This document shows positions 12,235 to 24,206 of a stretch of DNA of 64,000 bases, piece by piece (position 1 is the stretch's first letter; each line of letters begins with the position of its first letter). Under the pieces are notes generated by a model, which had not been told where the DNA came from, searched no databases, and was given only the letters and a program-made list of their open reading frames with translations. A program made the position numbers and the translations under genes. The DNA is from Chromera velia (taxonomy: Eukaryota > Sar > Chromeraceae): positions 32,328 to 96,327 of the forward strand of contig JAHBMJ010002216.1 in the NCBI GenBank assembly GCA_018398765.1, in the 5' to 3' direction.

Positions 12235-12673
12235 GGAAAATGAGATTGACAGCAACAGCACACAGTGAAAGAGGAGTTCAGCAGAATACACAGAAGAACG
12301 ACGACTCTCAGAGCGCCCCCACCCCAGAAGGATAGAAGGGAAAGAGAAACACACCGATTTCAACTGAGAACCAAGTCACATCACCAAGATCTTTGAGAGA
12401 ATCATACACAGATCGAAGGAAAGAAAGGCCGCACCCCCCCGTGTGCCTACCTGTAACTCCGTTGTTGCACGTCTTTGCGCGCACTCTCCAACAGCCCCAC
12501 CAACCGACGGCATTCCTCCTCGTGACCACCTGCACCCACGCACAGCGGCCGATCCAAATCACTGGATGATTATTAACTCTTGATGCGTACGTCAGAAAGC
12601 GAGAGACAGACGACCGGGCGGCTCCACCTAGTAGGGGGACCGAAGACCACAGAAGACTGACTCAAGGCGCAAC

Positions 12674-12707
<34 letters not shown>

Positions 12708-14412
12708 GACAGAGACAGAGAGAGAGACTGACTTGCCACCGCCTCGGTGTCCTGTATCCTCTGCAGCGCTTTCTCTTCTGCTGCCGCTGCCCGCTCTCTT
12801 GCCTCTGCCACTGCTTGGACTTTCATCTCCTCCGCTGCCTTCACGCGTCTTTCCGCCTCTCTCTGCGTGCTCTCAGCCTTCCTGCAACAAATCAAACCAA
12901 GCGCTGGCGGATCAACGGATTTGAGTCCTTCCAACACTTCACTTCACTTCATGCGAAGTGGATCTCTACCATTTCTCTCTCTCTCTTTCTCTCTCTCTCT
13001 CACACACACACACACGGGGGCGCGTCCGTCTCTATTCATTCTCCGAGGAAAGAGATAGAAAGAGAGCGAGAGAGACGGAGAGAGAAAAGAGGTGGGGTCT
13101 GGGGGCGACAGACGGAAGAGAATCAACCAATCCCCATCACCCCCCAAGACGGACCTCAGAAAGTCCCGAAATCCTTTGATCTCAGTTGCGAGCTCCCGAA
13201 TGCGCTCGTCTCGGTCCTGTGATTGCATTTCACACGCACGCGCACACACACACAGCTCGCAGTATGGGCCGATCAAGTCGCAGTTGTGCTCACATGTTGT
13301 TTTGAAACGCAGCTAGGAAAATAGACGTCGATGCACATACCCACGCACAGAAAAAGAGAAAGAAAGGGAAAGATGGAGAGAGAGAAGCGCCCAGGACTGG
13401 ATTTGGATTACTCAGCACTGAATGCGCCATCGATATTCCCTTGGAAGACGCAATCGATTCTCCGACCGTCCATCCCTGCTCCCCCCATTCCCTTCGTCTT
13501 CCCTTCGACCCACCTGCACCTGCTGCCCGAGTTCTTCTGCCTCTCTGCGGGTCCGTGTGAGTGCCCCCTGCATGAAGCACCGAAACAGATTGTATGCTTC
13601 TAGTCAGTGTGTCACAGAACAGAGAGAACTGACAAAACGGAGACGACGAGAATGGGAGATAGAAGCTGCTGAGAGGGGGGGTTGGATGAACAAAGAGAAA
13701 CGAAAACAACCCACAACTTGACGGAATCTATGTTTCGCGTCAGATCATTCAAACTCTGCGTAGGTGAAAACAGATGAGAGAACGACATGGGTCTAAGGGT
13801 GGAGGGGTCGACATGGGGAGAGAGGGCTGAGAGTGGGCTGGGAGAGAAAAAACAGTTACAGTGGGAGTAGAGAGCAACCTGTCAAACAGGCACGGCCGCT
13901 CACGCGCAGACCAAATTTCCGGAAGGAAAGGAATAAAGAAAAGCAGGCGTGACCATTGTCAGGATCGATCTAGCAGATCACGGGAGGTCCACCAAGTGCC
14001 TAGTCAGAGTGAATGTGGCGGTCTGGTCTGGAGACGGGGAGACGGCCAGCCTGTTTGTGTGTATCCGGTGGGGGGGGCTTTAAAGGTGAGGAGAGGATGG
14101 ACGTACCTCCAGATGTTCAATTTTTGCGGCATTTCTTCCTTCCTTTTCTGCCCTCTGATCTTCTTGCTGTTTTGCCCTCTCCTCCAACCACCGAAGTTCC
14201 TGTTGCAGGTCTGCAAGCTCAGTATTCCTCGCCCTCTGTTGTTCGAGTTGTTTGTACAGGGACGCAATGAGGGTCTGGTTTTTTTCATTCTCGGCCTTAA
14301 GTCGGTCCACCAGCTCTGTTTGTGCTTTAAGGAACTGAATTGCCTCTTCTTCTACCCTCAGGTCTTCTTCGTAGAGGACGGAGGGAACGGAGGGGGATCC
14401 CTCGACAGCCAT
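8819..14412 (-). CDS. 13-exon coiled-coil protein, about 709 residues
   Basis: Exons on the minus strand: 14412-14107, 13567-13514, 13216-13155, 12881-12733, 12529-12451, 12063-12000, 11758-11675, 11375-11292, 10956-10909, 10653-10606, 10079-9999, 9923-9765, 9730-8819. Phases match at every junction and the sum is 2130 nt (710 codons with stop). The start MAVEGSPSVPSVLYEEDL opens a nearly continuous heptad-like coiled coil (for example QTELVDRLKAENEKNQTLI, EEMKVQAVAEARERAA, RRLQAEENEARRAHERFLL). The last exon is a Pro/Ser/Gly-rich disordered tail ending GGGGFKV. No motor, kinase or membrane segment is visible, so a structural or scaffold role is only a guess. Introns contain (CA)n(GA)n blocks. 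Less certain junctions: exon 2 has two in-phase donors, exon 8 could end at GAAGAG|GTGGAC, and the intron before the last exon would be only 34 nt. Confidence 0.7.
10731..10800. repeat. (CA)n(GA)n compound microsatellite in intron
   Basis: About 40 bp of CA dinucleotide run straight into about 28 bp of GA. It lies in the intron between exons 9 and 10 of the coiled-coil gene. In transcript sense it reads (TC)n(TG)n. Confidence 0.95.
12172..12231. repeat. (AC)n(AG)n compound microsatellite in intron
   Basis: About 28 bp of AC are followed by about 32 bp of AG, in the intron between exons 5 and 6 of the coiled-coil gene. It has the same order and sense as the tract at 10731. Confidence 0.95.
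12674..12727. repeat. (AG)n microsatellite in intron
   Basis: An interrupted AG tract begins just downstream, in transcript sense, of the exon 4 donor at 12732 of the coiled-coil gene. In that sense it is a long CT tract. Confidence 0.9.
12977..13014. repeat. (CT)n(CA)n microsatellite in intron
   Basis: CT dinucleotides pass into CA, in the intron between exons 3 and 4 of the coiled-coil gene. Confidence 0.9.
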
Positions 14413-15446
14413 CTCCTTGCTTTTCCCTTCCCCCCCGATTTCAAGGAAACAGCTGTCCGTCTCCCTTCCACTCTGGAAAGAATGAAAGGCACAAAAAGCA
14501 GAAAGCGTTTGGTATCGTTTAGATCCTTCGGAAAGGTAGAGAGATGGAACGATCGAAGCAGCACGATTTATTGGAAAGCCGTCGAACCAAAAGAACTTTG
14601 TCGAAGAAGATCTCTGTCAAGTTTACACAACGTGACACTTCAACTGAAGCAAATGAACAGAAGACCGACAACTTGAACGTGAAAGGCTGACGAAACTTCG
14701 TGACACTTTTTATTCTGCTCAGGACCTGCTGCCTTCCCGCGGCAGCCAGCAAGAGATCGAACATCATCGAAGACAACATGAGACAACCTCCATCAAGTTC
14801 CTCGAATCTTCCTCGATGCCCTGAGTTTCACAAATCTCGAGCTCGATCGCGCTCCCGCGGCGCCGCGCGGGCCCGCGGCCCGCCGCTGGCAGTGAGCCTA
14901 TAAGCTATAGTGCAACATGCAAATCTAGCTATACGAATCTTGAAGATACAAAGAAGATCAGAGAATCTGGGAACTTGAAGGAAGTCGACTTCAGTCTTCA
15001 GATGCTCAGCTCTGTTGCCACCAGTGAGTCTTAACGTGCATGCACGCACGCACCAGTTCTGCAGTTCGGGTTCTTAATCTACCGACGCGACTCGTTTAGT
15101 TTGCTTCCTGACGTCTGTCGTCTCCTCGATCAGCTCTCTTTTCCCGGTCCAGGCTGAGGCTTTATAAGAATCGCTTACTGCCCATCCCCACAGAGGCACA
15201 GTTGGAGCTCCAAAAAACGTTCAAGAGCCCTTGGAGGAGAAAGGGCGTGCTTGTGTAAGGAGCAGAGGGTCATCCGTGTGTCACCAGACAGAGGCGGAAA
15301 CAACATTAGAAGCAGACGCGCTTTCCGTCTCTCTTCTCTTCCTCTGTTCTGGTTGGCCGTGATCACTCCATCTGTTCCTGATCGCATCCCTTGCCGTCTT
15401 TCGGTTTACCTCTGAGTCTATTTGAGACTATTCAGGAGAGGCAGCG
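14413..15446. promoter_or_regulatory. shared head-to-head intergenic region 2
   Basis: This 1.03-kb spacer lies between opposite starts at 14412 (minus) and 15447 (plus). It contains an isolated GC-rich block at about 14838-14890 with nested palindromes (GCGGGCCCGC at 14867-14876, CCGCGG, CTCGAG-like arms), then CTATAAGCTATAGTGCAAC (14898-14917) and TGCATGCA at 15037-15044. The motif GCACTATAGCT, read on the minus strand here, recurs upstream of the CBM20 gene at about 28629. It is a likely bidirectional promoter; no coding frame is supported. Confidence 0.5.
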
Positions 15447-18400
15447 ATGGCATCCCCAACAGCACAGCAATCCTCCCAGCAGAGCAGAGGGCCCGGGATG
15501 TACTCGCGTCTTCTCACGAGTGGACCCGGATACTTCCACCCAGATTCCAAGGGAATGGATGTGGAACTCGATGCAGACACGTACACGTCCCTCATAGCAG
15601 CAGACCACTTCGAGAGGTTCCGAACAAAGGATAAAGAACAGGAAAGCGGATTCTGCAACAAATATGGGCACAGATTTGCTGTCTACTCTGCTTTTCTGGC
15701 GGTGATCCTGACCATCTTCCTCCAAATGGTCTGTCTGGTTTGTCTGGATCCTGAGCTCTTTGCCCTGAACCCGGAAACCTTTCGCTTCTCTGGACAGTGG
15801 ACAGGGTATAGACGGTGGAACGACCTCGCCAGCAACCTGAACACCTCAGACTACGCAGGGGTAGTTCTCACGGCGTGCAGGTCAGGAGGGAGGGATGGAA
15901 GTGTACCTCGGGGGGGGGGGGNNNNNNNNNNNNNNNNNNNNNNNNNNNNNNNNNNNNNNNNNNNNGGGGGGGGGGGGGGGAGTCTGGGAGAGCGGTACTT
16001 GTGGGATTGTCAGAGTGCTTCTATGACTGGGGGTGGGGAGTGAGATAGGGAGGGTTGGTCAAGAAACCCTGAGTAGAGTGCCGGTGACAAGTCCTCAAAG
16101 CAGTGAGCGCCCACTGCATCAATTCAAGACTCTCTTTTCATTCAGTGATTATTCCGTCCTGATTTCGGGCCTGTTGTGCCACAGAACTTCTCTGTTTCTC
16201 TTTCTCTTGCGCGCTGTTTTTGTCTATAGTCGTGGCGCCCGCTGTGTCCCTATTGGGCTTCGCGTTTCCTTTCCTGCTACTGCTGTTTGTGTGTCTGATT
16301 TCTTTTGATTGCCTCCTTGTAGGTTCTGTGCATCTTACGTTGTCGTGTTCGGAATTCTAGAAGAGGTGGAGGGAAGAATCTCAGGTTCGTTTTTTTTTTT
16401 CTTCGAATTCTCTTTCGTTCATTCGTTCGCCTGGGTGGGTGGGTGGGTGCGAATCATGTACCCGCATTCGTTTTCTTTCCTCATCCTTTTTTCCCCGTCC
16501 CTGCCCTCGAGTATCTTTTTGGAGTTGTTTCCCCTTCCCTGTCTTCTGACTGTCCTCGCTTCTGTCGTTTCTTCGCACCTTCTTCTCTCCTCGAAGGCTG
16601 AAAAGCGGAGAGAGGAATCGTGTGAGTTCAGTGGCATTCAATATTCAAATGAAGTGTTTCTTTTGTCGTCTTTTCTGGCTGGTGTGTGCTTGCATGAGCA
16701 GGTCTCCAGGTTGCGATGGGACGGACAAGCCTGGCGTTAGCGGAAGACAAGGAAACTACAATTGAGCTGTACAAAAAATTCCCGAGGGGTTCTCTTGTGA
16801 CCCTTGCACAGGTCCGACCCCTAGATGTCCCTTGATGTGTGCATGCGAGAGGGGGCTATGAGAAGATAAGTACGAATAAAAAGAAAGGGACGGGCCGGGG
16901 AAGGGAAGGGAAGGTGCACGACAGTACAAAAGATTTTGAAAACACAGAGAGATGCTTGGAAGGTAGCTAATGTGCGAGAGGTCTTGTTCTTTCACAGTTC
17001 ATTTCTCGTCGTTTCTTTCGGTTTTTTCCCCCGATCCTGCAGCTTTTCGGCCTCGGCGTCTCCGTCATATTGGCGACAGTGGGTGTCTCTTTGGTGTACA
17101 AAGCCAGTCAGTGGGGGGTAAGGGGTGGATCGAAGAAAGCTGACGTGGCTCTGTTCTGTCGTTTCCTCCGAATTTCGTATGGAGACCTGAAGGTGGCAGC
17201 AGGAGAAGGTGGAAGACGTTCCCATGCATGGCGGAAGGGTAGAGAGCACAGATAGAGGGCTTCACCTTTCTTTCTTTCTTTCTTTCTTTCTTTTTTTCTT
17301 TTTTTCTTTCTTTTTTTCTTTCTTTCTTCGTTTTTGTCTGTCTAGAGTATAAAAAGAAAAAAAAACATACGAGAATAGAGAACGAGAGAAAGGAAAAGAA
17401 AAGGCGATATACTCTGTCTGACTGTCTGAAACGCATACTCTGTCTGTTTTCTATTTCTTGCCTTGAATGGAGGCAGCAGGAAATAACGTGTGAATTCACT
17501 GATCACGTGGAGACCTGTCGGGAGGAGTAGAGGCAAGGGGCGCTTAATTAACTCTTGCTTGTCGGGCCCCCTGCCCACGCTGTCTGATTGGTCGTTTTGT
17601 GGTTTCGTCTTTCCCATCCTTCCTTCTTTTTTGTCTATATGTGAAGAAACGGAGGCAAAAGAGACGGAGGGTCTGTCTTTTTAGGGGAGAGGGCAAAACA
17701 AAGAGTATTTTTTTATCTGCCCGTATCTGTTTGACTCTTCATCTCTGTACTGGGTATGTGCAGAGGAACCTATCGAGATGCTCTTGAAGAGTGTGGAGAC
17801 CCTCTTCATCAACGAAATCGGTCAGGCAGGCAGAGCTCGTGGTCTTTTGTTATTTTCTTTTTTCTCCTGTCATTGTTTCGTAAAGACAAGTCCGCAATGA
17901 GGCAGAGAGCAAAAGAGGCTGTCCCGTAGAGACGAATTTTGCGAACACAGAGAAACAAGGACGACAAAAAAGCAGAGAGTGTGTGTGTGTGTGAGAGAGA
18001 AGAGAGATGCAAGGAAGGAGAGGCGAGTCATTGTCTTACCTCAAGTCACTTACTTGCTTTTGGTCTGTTTGCCCCTTCTTGTCGTGATTCCTTCGCTTTT
18101 CATCGTCCTTCCCGTCGAAGTTTTTTTTTCTCACCAAACTCTTCAGGCGTCATGCCCGCACAGGCACGACAACAACATATTTGTGCCTCACCTTTTTTTT
18201 CTTTTGGTGCCCCCATCTGCAGATAACTGCGTGTGTGTGTACTACTTGCCGGGTGAAATTCGAGTGAGTGAGTGAGTGAGGGAGTGAATGAATGAATGAC
18301 CCACCTTGAATGAGCCTCTGCGCCATCTCTTTTTCTCTTGCTTGTCTGTGTTCTTCCTTCTCCCACCCTCTTTTTGTAGCGCGAAAGCGCTTCTTCCACG

Positions 18401-19073
18401 AATGGGTGTTTCGACATAAGTTTTGCGTAAGTGGATTCGTCAATCTGTTTGTTTCTCGGCCTGCCTGGCTGCCTGCCTGCCCGGCTGTCTGTCTATGTGT
18501 CCGTCTGACTATCTGCGTTGTTCCTTTGTTTTTATTTGGATGTTTCTTTTTTTCTTTTCCGTCTGCCGATTTCATGAAGAAAAGGAGGGAAAGGAAGTCA
18601 CACAGGCTGCCTGTCTGTCTGTCTGTACACCCCAAACGAAGAAAAGAAAAGAGAAAGGGAACCCCTGAAATAAAGAAAAGAAAGACCATAGTTGCTGCGG
18701 CTGCTGCCGCTGCCTCGTTTAAAGGAAAGAAGAAGAAAAGAAACGAACACGTCCAGATGGAAAGAATGTGGAAGTGCAGAAGCGGAAGCCTGCATTAAGC
18801 CTGCTCTGGGCAAGGAAGGGCCGCAGGGTACGCTCAAGGCCTGGAGCTCTGGTACCCTTCCACTGAGAGAGCGCGCCAAAAAAAAAGAAAAAACAGAAGA
18901 GAATGAAGAAAGAGAAAAGGGGAAAGAAAAGACGATATAGTCTGTCTGTCTGTGTGTTTGTCTGTTTGTCAAAGAAGAGAATGTTGAAAGAGAAAAAGGC
19001 GAAAAAAAGCGATATAGTATGTCTGTCAAAGGAGAGAGAAGAAGAAACATACAGTCTGTCTATGTGTCTCTCA

Positions 19074-19120
<47 letters not shown>

Positions 19121-19636
19121 TGTCTATGTGTCTGTCTGTGTCTCACTGGGTGACTATGGAATCCAATGGGTAGGAGAGAGCAGAAAAGGGAATCTTGCGG
19201 ATTTCCGTTTGTAGACCTTCCTGTCTGGCTGTTCTACGGAGGGAGGAGCCCTTTGCATGGGTCTGAAATCGGCAGACAGATGCATGAGGTCCTGCATTCG
19301 TCTTGAAGACGTAACACAACAAACAGATTGCATGATGGAATGGCCGTAGGGATAGAGCCTCACTTGACCTCCCTCCGTGCATGCAGAGATTTCACTTCTG
19401 GAAAAAACACAGCAGGAGCACAGTCGCGACTGGGGTATTGATGATCGCGTCAGTCCTTCCGTCTTCTTTCTGCTGTCTGGTGCACCCACACACACTCACA
19501 CACACACACACACACAAGCACAGACACACACAAGTACACACACACACACACAAGCACACACACACACACACACCGCGCACACACTCACACACATACACAC
19601 ACACATACCCACACGCACACACACACACACACACAG

Positions 19637-19673
<37 letters not shown>

Positions 19674-21320
19674 CCGAGGGGGAAAGGGAGAAAGCCGGGC
19701 AGAGGATAAAAAGCAATACGCAAATTTGCGCTTCTGGTTCCTCACGCTGATTTTTTTCTCCTCCGTTCTGGTGGCATCTCACCAGTTCTCTCCCCCCCCC
19801 TTGAACTCGTCCCTCTTTCCCCCTTTTCGTATGCGTGCGAGCGTCACTGCGCACGCGTGTGTGTACGTGTGTGTGGCTCTTTGAGTCAGGAGAGAGAGAG
19901 AGCTTGTCTGAGTGAGTGACTGAGCGAGTGAGTATGAGCTCTACTTCTGCTCCGGTGCAGGTATGGTTTGAAGGTCTTTGTAAAGTTCACGCCCTTCCTT
20001 CCACTGGTCATCGGCTTGACGCCGAACGTCTGGGTCAGTCTTTTCGGTTCTTGTCCGTTCATCTCGCGGTTTTGGGTTGGCCTTGTCGGTAGATCTGCTT
20101 CCGTCTCTATCTTTGGCTATTACACACACAGAAGCATAGACACTCACACGCTCACTCATTCTCAGACGGCCTTCATATCTCTCTGTTTCACTGACCGATG
20201 GCCTGAGTACACGAAGGAATTGATGGATGGGCAAATGGACGAATGAATGAAATGACAAACTCCATGCATGCATCCATGCAGACGGGGTGGGCCCTCGGCT
20301 TGGTTCTCTTGGTGACAATCCAGAGCGCTGACCACTTTTTGGTGTTTGAGCCACTCAACTTTGTTTTCACAGACTACAGGTAAGGCCGAGGGCTTGTGGA
20401 TGTTGGTGAATTGCGATTTGTTCTGGTCTTACTTGTTTTGAGTTTTTGAAAGACGTGATGTGTGACGGGAAGCGAGTTTAGAGGGAAAGCGGAAGAAATT
20501 GGAACCGGATCAGCATTGCTTGAGCTGAGGTGTTCAAGATTCACCTTTCGATAATTTGAACTCGCCGTGAAAAGGTGTGGGGAGAAATGGGGGTGCATGG
20601 GCGACTTCTTGGGGTGGGGTCGGAAGCTGTGTGTGTGTGTATGTGTGAAGCGGGAGGGTTTGCGCGCTTGGGGGCACTTGTTTCAGTTCTCCGCTTGCTT
20701 GCTCGCTCATTGGATGTCTCTCCCTCCTTGCTCTGCCTGCCTGCGTGCCTGATTGCTTGCAGGGATCTGATGGAACAAAAAGGCTCTCAGGTGGGATTGC
20801 TGCTTTTTTGTGGGTGCGTGTGTTGTGTTTCCTTCTTACTCACTCACTTCCTTTGCTTCCCTTTTTGAATTAACGTTTTGCGATCAATGGGATCATGAGC
20901 TGAGAGGAAGGAAGAGCTCGTTTTTTGCTGTAAGATCGTTTTTTGCCCCAATTCTCCCTTTTCGGCGTGGGAGCTATCTTTCCTGCAAAAGCAGAGGAGC
21001 GAGTGTTGGGTGACACGCGAACCACATAATCTATTATCCAAGTTGAACGAGAAAAGATTTAGTGAATCCGGGAAGCGTGCTCCCTTTCCCTCCTCCACTG
21101 TTCCTTTTTTGCGTGCGTCGTGCAGGAAGGTCCGAAAGACCGGAATTTCGGCGAATTTGTCCATGAGAACCTGAAGGATATGGTGGGGGCAGGGATGTAC
21201 TCGTCGGAGTCGGGGGGGGACAGCGACGGGTCTGTGCCGACAAACGGGCACGCAGGGGGGGGTAAAAGGGCAGGCATGCCGACGATCGAGGAAGGCAACG
21301 AGGACGGGGAGCATTCATGA
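15447..21320 (+). CDS. 12-exon multipass membrane protein, about 426 residues
   Basis: Exons: 15447-15880, 16323-16384, 16702-16811, 17043-17117, 17766-17820, 18223-18252, 18380-18426, 19387-19460, 19961-20033, 20282-20379, 20763-20790, 21126-21320. All phases agree; the sum is 1281 nt. The start MASPTAQQSSQQSR follows GCAGCG. The soluble N-terminus (~85 residues) precedes a first hydrophobic helix (FAVYSAFLAVILTIFLQMV). Others follow in exon 2 (SYVVVFGIL), exons 3-4 (LVTLAQLFGLGVSVILATVG), exon 8 (VATGVLMIASVLP) and exons 9-10 (PLVIGLTPNVW, WALGLVLLVTI). The tail is short, acidic and Gly/Ser-rich. I do not recognise the family; a channel, transporter or receptor is possible. The exon 8 donor (GTCTTC) is the weakest junction, chosen because it is the only phase-2 donor that keeps the hydrophobic frame. 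Intron 1 contains the assembly gap. Confidence 0.65.
15910..15981. other. assembly gap flanked by poly(G)
   Basis: Forty-four N (15922-15965) are bounded by G-runs of about 12 bases on the left and about 15 on the right. It lies inside intron 1 of the membrane-protein gene. The true length is probably a long homopurine or G-quadruplex tract that failed to sequence; nothing coding is implied. Confidence 0.95.
17267..17332. repeat. (CTTT)n microsatellite
   Basis: An interrupted CTTT/TTTC tract lies in the intron between exons 4 and 5 of the membrane-protein gene. Confidence 0.9.
18941..19142. repeat. TCTG/(CT)n(GT)n compound microsatellite
   Basis: TCTGTCTG runs at 18941 and 19017 lead into (CT)n then (GT)n at about 19068-19120. 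They sit in the long intron between exons 7 and 8 of the membrane-protein gene. Confidence 0.9.
19489..19673. repeat. (CA)n(GA)n compound microsatellite, ~180 bp
   Basis: CA repeats with AG and GC interruptions, ending in about 26 bp of GA, lie just 3' of exon 8 of the membrane-protein gene. The orientation is opposite to the (CT)n(GT)n tract 400 bp upstream, so the two could pair in the transcript. Confidence 0.95.
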
Positions 21321-21326
21321 GATCCA

Positions 21327-21393
21327 GGTCTGTGTCTGTGTGTCTGTGTCTGTGTCTGTGTCTGTCTGTCTGTCTGGGAAGAAGAAACATATA

Positions 21394-21476
<83 letters not shown>

Positions 21477-21503
21477 TGTCTGTGTCTGTCTGTCTGTGTC
21501 TGG

Positions 21504-21602
<99 letters not shown>

Positions 21603-21665
21603 TGTGTCTGTCTGTGTCTGTCTGTCTGTGTCTGTCTGTCTGTGTCTGTCTGTCTGTGTCTGTCC

Positions 21666-21726
<61 letters not shown>

Positions 21727-21741
21727 TGTGCATAGATAGAT
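21327..21741. repeat. compound TCTG/CT/GT microsatellite, ~415 bp
   Basis: Three successive blocks each go (TCTG)n, then (CT)n, then (GT)n. The tract starts a few bases after the stop codon of the membrane-protein gene. A CCAG|GTCTGT donor-like site at 21337 and an acceptor-like CATGCAG at about 21957 would let the tract be removed as a 3'-UTR intron. It gives cysteine- and valine-rich shadow frames only. Confidence 0.9.
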
Positions 21742-22804
21742 GTATGTACCGGTGGACTCACAGATGCATGCACATTTCTGCGTCCAAGCAGAGAGCTGGA
21801 GATGGGGAGACCGAGAGGGGGGGGGGAGGGGGAATCATCGCAAGCCCCGCCTTCTTCATTTTCCCCCTTGATTGAAGGAGAGGTGACGGAGAATTTAGAA
21901 GATGAAGCTTCCACACTGTGTGTTGGTTGCCCTTTCGTTTCCTCCTCTGCATGCAGGGATTCCAAAGGGAAGCGCTGTTTGTCGGGTCGCACGATGAGGG
22001 GGTGGAAAAGTCGGGCGAATCTTTGGGTGAGACGAAAGGAGAAAAGCAAAGCGGATGGAAGGATTCTTTTCCTCTTTCCATCTTTTCTCGTGTTGGAATT
22101 GGAGGTGATCGAACCAGCAGGCGGGGGGTGCAGCGGTTCTGACTATGTGTTGTAGGTCGCTGAACCGCTCCTTTCTTTCTCTCCTCGCAGCGGTGGAGCT
22201 GTAGAGACGTACAGCTTCTTTCCTCGGTTTCCCCGCTCTCCACAAGTGTGAATATGAAAAGGAATGGCCAACCGTCCGTTCTGTCTATCTGATTCTTCGA
22301 CAACATCCCTTCCCGGGAGAAGGGAGAAAGCGGCCTCCCCCTTTTCTGCTCAATTCGAATTCGCGTGGTTCATTGAAAGATCGAACGGTTCTGTCTAGGG
22401 TTCTGTGCATAATAATTTGTTTGCTTTAGTGCTTGCGTATGGGCTAAAGTGAAGTGAGCTTTTAAAAAGAATGAATTTAAACAAAAACAGAAAGAAATTC
22501 CCATTACAGCCAGGTTTTGCCATGTAGCTGGTCATTTAGTCATCAATCAATTATAAACTGTAAAGCTGAATCATGATATAACTTTGAATCTTAATTTTTA
22601 AAGAATCTTAGCTTTTTTTTTATCTTTGTAATACTATGAACAACGGTTTACAAACAATATCACTAGCGATATAAAACCTTAGATATTAGATAAAACTAAT
22701 CTTATCATATTACATCAAAGTAAATACTAGCCAATCCACTGTCTAGCTTATACGCCACCTGGTGAATGAACTAGTGAGTGAATGAAAGAATAATTATATA
22801 AAGC
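21742..22804. other. intergenic, possible 3'-UTR exon then AT-rich DNA
   Basis: At 21958 GCATGCAG is followed by a ~66-bp open stretch ending in TTGG|GTGAGAC. It lies beyond the stop of the membrane-protein gene, so it could only be an untranslated or alternative exon. From about 22400 the DNA becomes AT-rich and featureless up to the LTR element. Confidence 0.35.
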
Positions 22805-23095
22805 TGTAACAGGTATGCAGGGCTTGTGCTAATGGGGCTCATAAGTTGGCAGGAAGGTCTGTTAAGCTAGATGTTCGTTGTTATTCCCTCATGCTGACGT
22901 ACTCTGTGTCTGTCAGTCTGAGTCTATGTTTGCATGCAATACAAACGCGACTTTTGATTTATGTGGTTAAACGGTATGTAACTCACTTTCATCACGGCCC
23001 CGGAAAGATATACAACGGGGGCGGCTCATTCACAGGCAATGCAGGAGGGTGGGGCGCTTGCTTATACTCGCACCACGACCGGCATACACGTTACA
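22805..23095 (-). repeat. 3' LTR
   Basis: This is the 291-bp terminal repeat nearer the left side. It differs from its partner by scattered substitutions and two indels, which implies appreciable age since insertion. Ends are TGTAAC...GTTACA. Confidence 0.85.
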
Positions 23096-23215
23096 CATGC
23101 ATTGGAAACGCTCCTCCTTCTCCCCCTCATCATCTTTGAAGACACTTGATGTGAAGAAATTGGGTCTTCTAGAGTTTCTGTTTCTCTAGAGGCCAGACAG
23201 GGGCTTCTTGTTGAT

Positions 23216-24019
23216 CTAACACTTGTTGGCTGTATGATCAGCGTGCAGCTGTCTGTAGTACAAACACCTGTTGTACTTCATTAGACTTCCCTTCTCCTCA
23301 TCTGTCATAGGAAGAAGGTTGCGGCTAATCTGCTGACCCCAGAATCTTTGCTTACTAGTCACAGCCCCGATGTCCATCGGTGCTAGTCCCGTTGGATCAT
23401 GTGCAGCTGCACTTCTGGTGACGACTGGTGGTGGGATGGTGCTTGAAATGGCAGAGTGCGATGCTGCTGTGATAATAGAGATTATTAAGCGATAGTAAGA
23501 GCTCGCTGCGGCCTGAAAAGCTGCAGAGACTGCTTGATCCAGACTCGTAGACTCCTTTCTGATGACTTTTTTTGCCAAGTCTTGAGGGAGATTCTTCTAA
23601 AAATGGTAAATCTTGTCGCTCATACTCATATCCGTCATTTTTAGCAACTTGGCGATAAACTTTTTGGTGTACGTCTCAAGATCTATGGACTTTGCACACT
23701 TCAATTCGTCAAGTTCCGCTCGTAGCTCTGTCTGGGTGTGTCTGTCCTTGAAGTAGGAAACAAGGACGGTCTTCACCTCCTCCCAAAAGTTCAGCTTCCT
23801 TCCCAACGAATCTTCTTAGGAATCTTCCGAAATCTTCACTGCCTGCGATGCGTCTCCAGTGAGGTGTGACAATATAGCTTCAAGCAGGTCCGCTTCTGAC
23901 ATGCAGTGAAATCTCTGATTTCTTTCACAGAGGTTCATCCAGTTAACATACTTCTCTACGTCTCTATTAAAATCACAAATCGGCTTGACTTGCTTGAGAA
24001 GAGCAGAAAATGATGTCAA
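23216..24019 (-). pseudogene. retrotransposon gag remnant with two in-frame stops
   Basis: One minus-strand frame runs from 24019 to 23216 and is broken only by TAA at 23818-23816 and TAG at 23599-23597. The parts around both stops are in the same frame, so these are point mutations and not indels. The first segments read like a Ty1/copia-type Gag helical core (YVNWMNLCERNQRFHCM, LLEAILSHLTG, YTKKFIAKLLKM). The C-terminal end CLYYRQLHADHTANKC resembles a CCHC zinc knuckle whose second Cys is replaced by Tyr and whose spacing is altered. It is non-functional as it stands. Confidence 0.7.
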
Positions 24020-24206
24020 AGAGATGGTGTAATTGGTTTATATACGTGCTTGCAAGAAGACAAGTTCGGAGGCTTGCTGAGAGATCAACGCGTCCTGTCT
24101 TCGGATAATAGCAAGCAGCTTAGCTGGATCGACTGTTTTTGTTCCTTCTATCTTGCTAACCAAACTCTACTGGTCGAACATGGTTAAACCAGACTCTGCT
24201 ACCACC

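Noticed and set aside
17321-17335. Possible tRNA or snRNA gene signals in introns and spacers
   Set aside because: I scanned for paired A/B boxes and cloverleaf arms and found none convincing; only a lone B-box-like site at 6388.
21340-21875. Cysteine/valine-rich open frames of 97-143 codons
   Set aside because: They are translations of TCTG/CT/GT repeats and exist in several frames at once.
21958-22024. Additional coding exon of the membrane-protein gene
   Set aside because: The frame already ends at TGA 21320; this could only be untranslated or alternative sequence.
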